NCBI GenBank assembly: GCA_902702965.1
Contig: CACRXP010000066.1
Coordinates: 731,180-795,179, forward strand
DNA from: Spirometra erinaceieuropaei
Taxonomy: Eukaryota; Platyhelminthes; Cestoda; Diphyllobothriidea; Diphyllobothriidae
Direction of reading: 5' to 3'
Length of the DNA stretch: 64,000 nt
In this document: one piece after another, positions 56,876 through 64,000 of the stretch
Position numbering within the stretch: position 1 is the first letter of the stretch
How the letters are laid out: every line of letters begins with the position of its first letter
The notes under the pieces: generated by a model
Database searches by the model: none
Seen by the model: only the letters and a program-made list of their open reading frames with translations
Told to the model about the DNA's origin: nothing
Translations under genes and position numbers: made by a program

Positions 56876-58753
56876 TTAAAAGGCGAAATTGTGGTTCTGC
56901 TGTTTGGCGTGGCCATAAACCATAGACAGCTTGTCCTTGCGGTTGATCGCAAGCTGGTGCCCATGCAATCTTGTGCCAAGACGTTTGCCCATTTCGCCAG
57001 CATGCCTCGCATCACAGTCTCGGCATGGTATGCTGTAGACCACCGCTGATTGTTCTGTCACCGGGAGCGGGTCTTTGGGCCTCATTATTTGCTGTCTAAT
57101 TGTGGACTCTGGCTTATGAGCCACACCAATCCCGAAAGGCTTCAGGATTCCTGTCGTCGCCGCTGGTACTTTTTTAACATAAGGGATTGCGAACCAAAAT
57201 TTCGGGTTTTGCCCGTCCGACCGCTCAGAGTGGGGCTTCCTAAGACACTTGCGTATGAAGGACTTGGGATAACCGTTGGCTTTAAAACGTAAGTATTTAG
57301 TCTCCTCCTTTCTCCCGTTTTCGTTGCTGCAGTGTGTTTGGACGCGTTGGCAGAGGGTTCCCACACAACTGCGTTTGTGACCAACGGGATGGTTGCCTCA
57401 GAAGTGGAGGATTCGCGTGGTGTTAGTTGCCTTACGGCAGACCGTTGTACATCCCGTCTTCCAGCTTTGTCACTTGTACGTCAAGGAAGGTCAACTGATT
57501 GTTGAGCTTTTCTTCCTTAGTAAACTGGATGTCGGGAAAGATTGAATTCAACAGTGCTTTGAATGTCTGAACATCGCTCCTTTTGATGATGACGAAAGTG
57601 TCATTGACGTATCTGGCCCGGAACTTCGGGGGTACGAGCTGAAGATCAGTCGCTCGAACCTTTGCAAAACTGCTTTGGCAATTAATCCAGACAGAGGCGG
57701 GCCCATCGGTGTCGTCCTCTTTTGCGCGTAGACCTGGCCGTTGAATGTAAAGAACGTCTTAAGATATAGTTCTAGTAGGTCGATGATGTGAACTCGTTTG
57801 AGCTGTTGATCGGCCTCACCATACTTTTCCCGGAGAAAGCAGTCAATAGTGTCGGTAGCCTGCGCGGGTGGGATGGAGGTGAATAATGAGATCACGTCGA
57901 ATGACACCATCACCTCATCTGCCTCCACCTCGAGATGTTTTATGCGCGTCAAGAACTCTTCAGCCGACTGCACTGTCCACTCCGAATCCTTGGTAAGGAA
58001 ACATAGTCGCTGGTACAGCCACTTCGACAACCCAAAGGTTGGAGTACCACGTAAGGAGACGATGGGGCGTAGCGGCACCCCCTGCTTGTGGATCTTTGGT
58101 AGGCCGTAGAAGCGCGCCATCGCGGTATCACTGGCTTTCGCGGCCAACGCTTCCCTTCTCGTAAGAGCTCCCGCCTTCCTCAGCTTGCCGATCGTAGTGT
58201 TTATGCTGTTTACGAGCTTTTTGAACTCGCTGACAGTCGATGGCGCATAAGCTTCCTCGTCCATCAAGAGGTTGCCCAGTTTTGTACAGTACTCAGCCTT
58301 ATCCATGACGACAGTCGAGCGCCCCTTGTCGGCGGGCAGGGTGACGATATCCTTCATTTTTCGTATCTTCAGAAGTTCTCGATCTTCTGCTTTAGAAATC
58401 GTCGTCTGGCGTTTGTGTTGGAGGAGTAAGGTCGACACTTGTTGTCGCATGGCGTTTTTGCACTCCTCGTCTGCCTCACACTTCTGGAGCGCCGGTTCAA
58501 AGGATGAAATAAAGTCTTCTGGTTGAGCATCTCTTGTGCTGAACTTCGCGTCATAGGATAGAACCGCTAGTTGTTGCTGAGTGAAACGATGGGAGGACAA
58601 GCTGTGAACCAAGAGAACGTCCGTGGAGGGCTGCTTTGGCGGACTTATTTTCTCAAATTTTCTAGACAACTGATCACGCAAATTGCGGTGACGCCGTGCA
58701 CTGTTGAGAATTGCCGGTCTGAGGATTTCCAGCTCGTGTGCCGTAAAGATCAA
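56876..58753 (-). pseudogene. PLE-B protein: reverse transcriptase and GIY-YIG endonuclease, broken
   Basis: A 401-codon frame (58753-57548) carries the N-terminal and palm parts: PADKGRSTVVMDKAEYCTKL, MARFYGLPKIHKQGVPLRPI, VSFDVISLFTSIP (motif A) and QKRTTPMGPPLSGLIAKAVL (motif B). A lost base in the G-run at 57628-57632 shifts frame. The next frame has the catalytic motif as YVND at 57600-57611 where YVDD is expected, so one metal-binding Asp is replaced. The thumb follows, then another shift and stop near 57440. The endonuclease frame (57364-56876) reads VVYSIPCRDCDARHAGEMGK, RLGTRLHGHQLAINRKD; its Arg is kept but EH has become GH, and the C-terminal helix is cut. It is the longest PLE coding sequence of the window but clearly inactive. 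Confidence 0.85.
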
Positions 58754-58929
58754 CTGGCAAGTTGATAATTACTGCTCAATCATCTGGCGGTATTTGTGAA
58801 TGCGAGCGTGGCGGTCTCGTATCAGCACTCTGATCATTTTTTTCTTGAAGTCTGCCATCGTCCGTTGGCAAAGTTTAGAGTACACAGGCGGTCTGTATCT
58901 GAGGCACTTTGGTAGGACGTTCTAATCAA

Positions 58930-59275
58930 GGCACCTGTGCAGGAATTTCAGCTGAGCGTATGTGGAGGACTCGATTCGCAAACGCCTCCCATCTGCGTGC
59001 TGAGCGCCCATGGCATACATCAATATAGGTAAAGATTCGAGGCCCAGTTATTGTGTCGCGTTCATCATCTCCCGAAGAAGACGAAGAAGAAGAGAGGGCG
59101 AATTCATGGACCAAATCGTACTTAAACTGACGTTTCGGAAACCCTCTCGTTTCCATCATCAGAGTAATTTGTTGGCTGTTCCTGCTGGTCTTGATTGTTT
59201 CAGCCTTGAGATCTGCCTGGTATTTTGTTCGTGCTCGAGGTACGAACTATGACCTGCCCGTTCGCACAACTTATT
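58930..59275 (-). repeat. PLE-B terminal repeat, 5' copy
   Basis: Same order as the 3' copy at 56200-56460, including GAACAGCCAACAAATTACTC, the hammerhead-like motif and CTTCTTCTTCGTCTTCTTCG. Directly beyond it, at 59276, an inverted partial copy of the element begins. Confidence 0.7.
59122..59168 (-). ncRNA. Hammerhead ribozyme-like motif, PLE-B 5' repeat
   Basis: Core CTGATGA, stem II GGAAAC/GTTTCC with loop GAGAGG, then GAAAC and GTC. Stem I is short (ACT/AGT). Compared with 19625-19670 the stem II bases differ on both sides while pairing is kept. Confidence 0.7.
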
Positions 59276-59422
59276 TTAAGCCAACGGTTATCCCAAGTCC
59301 TTCATACGCAAGTGTCTTAGGAAGCCCCACCCTGAGCGGTCGGACGGGCAAAACCTGAAATTTTGGCTCGCAATCCCTTATGTGAAAAACGTGTCAGAGG
59401 CGACGGCAGGAATCCTGAAGCC

Positions 59423-59829
59423 GGCTAGATCGCAGTTGGTAGCCCGGAATGGGAAGCGGACGGCGACCTTAACCTTAATTCCCACCTTAACCCTAACCGT
59501 TACCGTTAACCCTATCGGCAACCCTAACCCTAACTCTAGCCGAAATCTTAAACGTAACCATAGCCCTTAGACATAGCCGTAACTGAGAAGCATAACCGTA
59601 TTACTGGAACCTATTCGTACGCTCAAACCCTAACCATAACTTGAAAACCTAAGCCTAAAGGCATAACCCTAACCGGAAAATCAGAAACCATTAACCGGTA
59701 CCCTAATCCTAACCTCAAACGTAAACCAAATGGGTCAGATGTGATTATGGAGCCCCACAAATTAACCCCAGTAAAAAAATCCGCAAGCCACCTGTAATGC
59801 GGGTCCGGGCTACCAACTGGGATCTAGCC
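59423..59829 (+). mobile_element. MITE with telomere-like interior, copy 2, 8-bp target duplication
   Basis: A 407-bp element beginning GGCTAGATCGCAGTTGGTAG and ending CTACCAACTGGGATCTAGCC. It is flanked by the perfect 8-bp repeat CTGAAGCC (59415-59422 and 59830-59837). Removing it with one repeat restores the PLE reading ILKP-FGIGVAHKPES, which proves insertion. Inside is a degenerate CCCTAA/CCGTAA array. Confidence 0.92.
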
Positions 59830-60594
59830 CTGAAGCCTTTCGGGATCGGAGTGGCTCATAAGCCAGAGTCAACAATTAGACAGCAAATAATGAGGCCCAA
59901 AGACCCGCTCCCTGTGACGGAACAGTCAGCGGTGGTCTACAGCATACCATGCCGAGACTGTGATGCGAGGCATGTTGGTGAAACGGGCAAACGCCTTGGC
60001 ACAAGATTGCTTGAGCACCAGCCTGCAATCAACCGCAAGGACAAGCTATGGTTTATGGCCACGTCGAACAGCAGAACCAAAATTTAGCCTTTTAAAAGGC
60101 AAGGATAATCGGCTGAGCCAATGATAAGATGGCCAGACTGACGTTCGAAAGTTGGTCCTCGACTGGCACACTCAACAGAGCCGTAGATCTGCATCCCGCC
60201 TACCAGGCGCCACGCACAAGGCTCGAGTCAGTGAGGACAAGTAAAGTCGCGCGTGGCCGACAGCCGATGCCAGCTGAAAATAGGAGGGAAGCCGGTCGGA
60301 GGTCATTTGACCAGCATGGGACGCCACCTCACCTCACCTCATTGACATGAGCCCTAACAACCGATCAGTCCGTTGAGTGACGAGGGGGAGGCCGACAAGC
60401 ATGTTGGCTCGCCAACAATTACGACGGCCGTAAAGGGGTCAAAGGTGACACGAGCCCACCGGCGGTCAATCGCGGAGAGGTTAACGCTAACCGGCGGCGA
60501 ACAGGCAGGTCATAGTTCGTGTCTCGAGCACGGACATAATGCCGGACAGGTATCAAAGCTGAAGCAATCAAGACCAGCAGGAACAACCAACACA

Positions 60595-60640
60595 TTACTC
60601 TGATTATGGAAACGAGAGGGTTTCCGAAACGTCAGTTCAA
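60595..60640 (+). ncRNA. Hammerhead ribozyme-like motif, core mutated
   Basis: CTGATTA replaces CTGATGA, losing the invariant G8. Stem II GGAAAC/GTTTCC, GAAAC and GTC are kept. Predicted inactive. Confidence 0.6.
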
Positions 60641-60811
60641 ATACAATTTGGTCCATGAATTCACCCCCTCTTCTTCTTCTTTGGGACAGGATGAAGGCGA
60701 CTTTATATCTGGACCTCGAGTCTTTACCCATATCGATTGTTCGACATGGTTATATAGGAATATGTATAGTGTCTATCATCCCCCGAGAGGGCGATTTCAT
60801 GGACTAAGTCG

Positions 60812-60856
60812 TATTAGCACTGACATTTCGGAAACTCGTTCCCATCACCGAGTCGT
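60812..60856 (-). ncRNA. Decayed hammerhead-like motif
   Basis: Minus strand: CTCGGTGATGGGAACGAG, TTTCCGAAATGTCAGTGC. The core CTGATGA has become CGGTGAT, so it is inactive. Confidence 0.5.
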
Positions 60857-61359
60857 TAGCTGGCTTTTCCTGCTGGCCCTGATTTGTTCAGCCTTACCGC
60901 CTACCACGTATTATAACCGTGCTCAGCGCACGTACGTTGGCTAGCCTGTTTTCTATTGGCTGGCTGTAGCCTCTGACTTCAACCATTGGCGGACTTGCGT
61001 CCACCTCGCGGCTGTTGTGCTTGTCACTGTGTCGACGTGCTCGTCGGTATCTCCTTGTCAGAAAGCGGACTGGTCGATCGTTGTGGCTCAGGCGGGGAGT
61101 TTTCGGCCTTGCCAGTACGTCCATGTGACAATGTGCCACGCCGGTCACATGACATTCTGTCGGCGCCTTCTCTTTTCTCCGAGAGCGCCCGCAGTCGGTC
61201 CCGAGTGACTTTTTCATCCGTCTGGACTGACTCGAGCCTTGTGCGGAGAGCCTCAAGCTACCGTGGTAGTGCAGGATCTTGCGCGTATTGGTGGCCGTCG
61301 TTTTTAGGTCCCAGTTGGGTTTCCAGTAGACGAGAACGTCCGGGAACGGCAATTGGTTA

Positions 61360-62024
61360 GGTAAGATCGCAGTTGGTAGCCAGAAATTATACGGTGATAC
61401 TGTTGACGTGCGTACTTGTCATCAGTAGGTGTGCTTACCTTGTCTAGGGAACTTGTTATCAGAAGGTGTGCTCTTACTGAGTTGGGCAGGTCGCCCGTTT
61501 CGGCCAGGCTGTTGGGTTTAATTAGGGTTAGGGTTCGGCGTAGGTTACGTTTTAGGATTGGCGTTTGCTTTTTGGGGTCAGGTTTCGGTGTTAGGGTTAG
61601 GGTTTAGGTTCCCGTTAGGGTTAGGTTTAAGGTTAGAGTTAGGGTCAGGCTTAAGGCTAGGGCTAGAGTTAAGGCTAGGGTTAGGGTCAAGTTTAGGGTT
61701 AGGGTTATGGCTAAGTTTTGGGTTAGCGTTGGGTTTTGGGATTTTGGTTACGTTTCGGTTTTTAGGCTTAGGGTTAAACTTTACGGTTGTGGTCAAGGTT
61801 GGATTTTAGGGTCAAACGCAGGGTTTAGATTCCTGCCATTACTCCACCTACCTAGAACTTCCCAGCACTTTTTCTGTTAACTTTACTTTTACCCAGAAAC
61901 TCCAGCATGCCTCTACCGGCCCTTCTTTTTACCCCACCCATATAACCCCCGTTCCCCCCACTCCCGTACGACAGGGACCCGGTTGTCCGCCTCCCCATTC
62001 CTGGCTACCAACTGCGATCTAACC
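61360..62024 (-). mobile_element. MITE with telomere-like interior, copy 3
   Basis: About 665 bp. The left end is GGTAAGATCGCAGTTGGTAG and the right end reads GGTTAGATCGCAGTTGGTAG on the minus strand, continuing CCAGGAATGGGG as in copy 1. The interior (61500-61830) is a GTTAGGG/GGTTTAGG array. Flanking 8-mers agree at four positions only, but the surrounding PLE frame (METEIS to LPFPDVLV) is clearly split by it. Confidence 0.85.
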
Positions 62025-62865
62025 GCTGATTTCTGTTTCCGCCTCCATTGTGAACTGAATGTAGGGGAACGCAGAATTCAGGACACTATGTAATTCCTGG
62101 ACCATTTTGCGCTTGACGATGACGAAGGTGTCGTCAACATATCTATTTCGAAATTTTGGTCTGTAAGGCTGCGCTTTGCTCTGGTAGTTATTATGCGCGG
62201 TTTGTGCCGTTTGGAGAACCGCCTCTGCTATGAAGCCCAAGAGCGGCGGTCCCACTGACGCCCACTTCGCCTGCCCCTACACTATCTCTTCGAAGGTGGA
62301 GTCTCAGTTTCAACGTCTCTCCTCTCGCGTCCTACTGGCCCTCGAACAGTTCGCTGGCCGTTTCGACCGTCAGGTCTTGTGAGCTCAAAGTTAAGAGGAA
62401 GTCAAGGTCAAGTGGCAGGAAGAACTGTGTGGGTGAACATACTGTCGTAGCCCCGTCCGAGGCGAGAGACCCCAGTTTTCGGAATAGCCAGATTATGACT
62501 TCGTGCGTTGCGCAATGATACAATTGGCCGGAGGGGGACACCAATCTTGTGTTCGCTTGCTAGTCCGCAGAACTTTGCTGCGGCCGCGTCTGTTGGTGCA
62601 ATGGCCAGTTTTACCAACCTATTGCCTTGCTCGTCTACATGTTGGTGAGGGTCTTGTCCAGTTGCGTCACCGGCTCCCGCATCGATTCACCGTCAAATGA
62701 CAGGTACGCCTGTCGGTCCTGGAGTAGGGTGTTGGCGTTCTGAGTGTAGTCGGCCTTATCCAGCACAGCTGCGAAACGTCCTTTGCCTGCTGGCAGTACC
62801 ACCGTGCTGGTGTCAGTCCCCCGATCCTTGAGAGTGCTCTGCTCTGGTAATTATTGTGCGCAGTT

Positions 62866-63840
62866 TGTGCGCCATCACCAAGGCGGTTGCCTGCTGCCGA
62901 ATAAGATGCTTTGTCTCGTCGGACTTCCCGGTTTGTTTGAGAATCGACTCGACTGTGGCCACTAGATTGATCTGTGATGTTCATGTAGGCTTTTGTGAAG
63001 ACAAATAAGTCAGAGGACAGGACGCGCTCCTCAGTATTTACTTTAAGGACCCTTATATCCTTTGGAGGAATCCCTGGGAATTACAGGTGCTGTAGTTTGA
63101 TCCCTCAGTTAAGTACTTTAAATGTCTGTACAAAGACTTGGCAATTTAAGCGTTTCACTGGCTAGCGCAACACGCTGGTCAGATTGGCAAAGTTGAGAGA
63201 TCCGGGTTGGTGATTTGAAAAAGAAGATGAGCTCACCAGAACGGGTTTATTTAGATGCTGACGTTTCGAAGAGCTTGGTCGGCTCTGCATTGTCAAAGCG
63301 TAAAATGCACTTAATCGACCAGAAATCCCGAGTGACACGTCACGTTGGTCGGCCTCGTGCTGATCGATTTTTCTCTCTCGCTGCCACGGCCTCTCGGGGA
63401 AAGGTTGATGGGCGTTTTGTCTACGTGCTTTGTGAGTCACCATTCCGTCGGGGCGAGATGATTGAACCCTTGTCGGGTGGTCGGTGCGGCGGTTCTTGTT
63501 CTTCCTCACCGAATAAACTCGCCGTCGGGCTATCTCCGTACGGTCTTCTTAAGTCCAGATTGGTTGTTTGGTCCTGAGCTCTACGATTGTGATGATACAT
63601 GCTAGTACTGATTTAGGCTCTTCAGATAAGAGTTTAATCTTTAATACCGTTGACTTCAGTCTTCCCTCAAACGGTATTTTTCTCCCACCGTGCATCTGCA
63701 TTCCTGTGTCTGTGACAGCAGTGGAGATCACCAGCTGCAGGGTCGGACAGTGCCTCCCTATGTCTCCTTAAATCTCGTTGTTTCCAGATGACAACTCGAC
63801 CATCGTCAATAAAAGCGAAGAGACGAGTCGCAGGAAGCAG
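62866..63840. other. Spacer with a pLTR-like remnant
   Basis: Apart from the motif at 63255-63300, nothing recognised. Frames at 63162-63577 on both strands are probably not coding. Confidence 0.4.
63255..63300 (-). ncRNA. Decayed hammerhead-like motif
   Basis: Minus strand: stem II GAGC/GCTC with a six- to seven-base loop, then GAAACGTCAGC. The CTGATGA core has decayed to TTGACAA-like sequence. The GAAGAAGATGAGCTC-like tract beside it parallels PLE-B terminal repeats. Confidence 0.45.
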
Positions 63841-63845
63841 TCTTG

Positions 63846-63990
63846 AAAAAGGAGATACGATCGCTGGGACAAGAGCTTTATTAGCCTGACGTTTCGGATT
63901 CCTGCTCGAACCTGACGTAAGTTATGTCGTTCCCGCGAACTAACGTACTACGGCTTACTAACCTCATAAACGGAGAGGCAACAGCAGATA
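63846..63990 (-). repeat. PLE terminal repeat (pLTR type A), truncated copy 4
   Basis: 63846-63913 is nearly identical to 19597-19660 (ATACGATCGCTGGGACAAGA, GCCTGACGTTTCGGATTCCT). The CATCATCAG half of the hammerhead is replaced by other sequence, and GCAGATACGGG resumes at about 63987. Confidence 0.6.
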
Positions 63991-64000
63991 CGGGGGGAAT

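Larger units (their letters stand above)
56200..59275 (-). mobile_element. Penelope-like element with terminal repeats (PLE-B)
   Basis: The coding relic at 56876-58753 is flanked on both sides by the same terminal repeat in direct orientation (about 58930-59275 upstream and 56200-56460 downstream, minus strand). That is the pseudo-LTR layout known for Penelope elements. Between the endonuclease and the 3' repeat lies a 3' UTR (56340-56875) that recurs at 60070-60500 (+) and, diverged, at 60880-61230 (-). Confidence 0.75.
59276..60740 (+). pseudogene. Inverted partial PLE-B copy (endonuclease to 3' repeat)
   Basis: Plus strand: SFIRKCLRKPHPERSDGQNL-like start, IPYVKNVSEATAGILKP, then the MITE (59423-59829), then FGIGVAHKPESTIRQQIMRP, SAVVYSIPCRDCDARHVGET and GKRLGTRLLEHQPAINRKD. 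The 3' UTR and terminal repeat (60490-60740) follow. Here YVGETGKR and LLEH are closer to the active consensus than in the minus-strand copy. The reverse transcriptase is absent. It lies head to head against the 5' repeat of the minus-strand element, an arrangement often reported for Penelope insertions. Confidence 0.8.
60770..62865 (-). pseudogene. Third PLE-B family relic, interrupted by a MITE
   Basis: Minus strand, heavily decayed. It reads AKDVSQL/AVLDKADYTQN-like sequence (DKGR region), KIGVPLRPIVSLR, then near 62255 MGPPLLGFIAEAVLQ (motif B), RNRYVDDTFVIVKRKMVQEL (motif C intact) and NSAFPYIQFTMEAETEIS. The MITE 61360-62024 cuts it there. The reading resumes as LPFPDVLVYWKPNWDLKTTA. 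The endonuclease is deleted; the 3' UTR (60880-61230) and a decayed terminal repeat (60770-60880) follow. Confidence 0.75.

Noticed and set aside
61558..61809. Gly/Leu-rich plus frame and Asn/Pro-rich minus frame, and similar frames at 5735-5974 and 30948-31145
   Set aside because: Telomere-like repeats lack stop codons in several frames and give low-complexity peptides. The 61.5 kb frames lie inside a MITE.
1..64000. CRISPR array, bacterial operons, rRNA genes
   Set aside because: No short direct repeats with regular spacers, no tightly packed long ORFs with ribosome-binding sites, and no recognisable rRNA. The window is eukaryotic.

Overview
The window is eukaryotic, from a repeat-rich invertebrate genome. 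Three lines of evidence point to a flatworm (a tapeworm or fluke; my inference, not proven). Two spliced host gene families have introns of about 40-54 nt. The retroelements are of kinds common in flatworms: SR2-like RTE, CR1-type non-LTR, CsRn1-like Gypsy LTR and many Penelope-like elements (PLEs). There are also tRNA-derived SINEs and degenerate TTAGGG-type repeats. There is no bacterial-style operon, no CRISPR and no intact rRNA or tRNA gene. Most long open frames are repeats or chance.

Three host protein genes could be rebuilt from splice signals. (1) A four-exon TSTD1-like rhodanese at 17526-18158, with a basic, possibly mitochondrial, N-terminus. (2) A diverged paralogue at 31589-32009 with the same intron positions and phases; its 5' end lies in or beyond an assembly gap (31519-31587). 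(3) A six-exon, 354-residue protein at 54685-56010 with two FAR1/MULE-type (WRKY-GCM1-like) zinc-finger modules.

Layout. 0-14 kb: a tandem SINE-B array at the left edge, six SINE-A copies, a MITE with telomere-like interior, and unannotated spacer. 14-25 kb: a GC-rich dispersed repeat (family D), rhodanese 1, a decayed PLE piece, PLE terminal repeats with hammerhead-like motifs, and two copies of an AT-rich repeat (R1). 25-40 kb: an RTE reverse transcriptase relic, a telomere-like tract, rhodanese 2, a SINE-B hairpin and a mariner relic. 40-44 kb: nested wreckage, with a Gypsy element and its 3' LTR inside a CR1 fragment, then a 492-bp near-perfect inverted duplication. 45-50 kb: a nearly full-length but disabled CR1 element. 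50-56 kb: PLE fragments, a foldback repeat and the zinc-finger gene. 56-64 kb: a PLE cluster with terminal repeats, an inverted partial copy, a third relic and two nested MITEs, one with a clean 8-bp target duplication.

The parts do not form one pathway. The two themes are small micro-intron genes surviving in transposon-dominated DNA, and PLE terminal repeats that pair a TATA-like promoter with a self-cleaving-ribozyme-like fold. Every recognisable transposon protein has at least one stop, frameshift, deletion or catalytic substitution.
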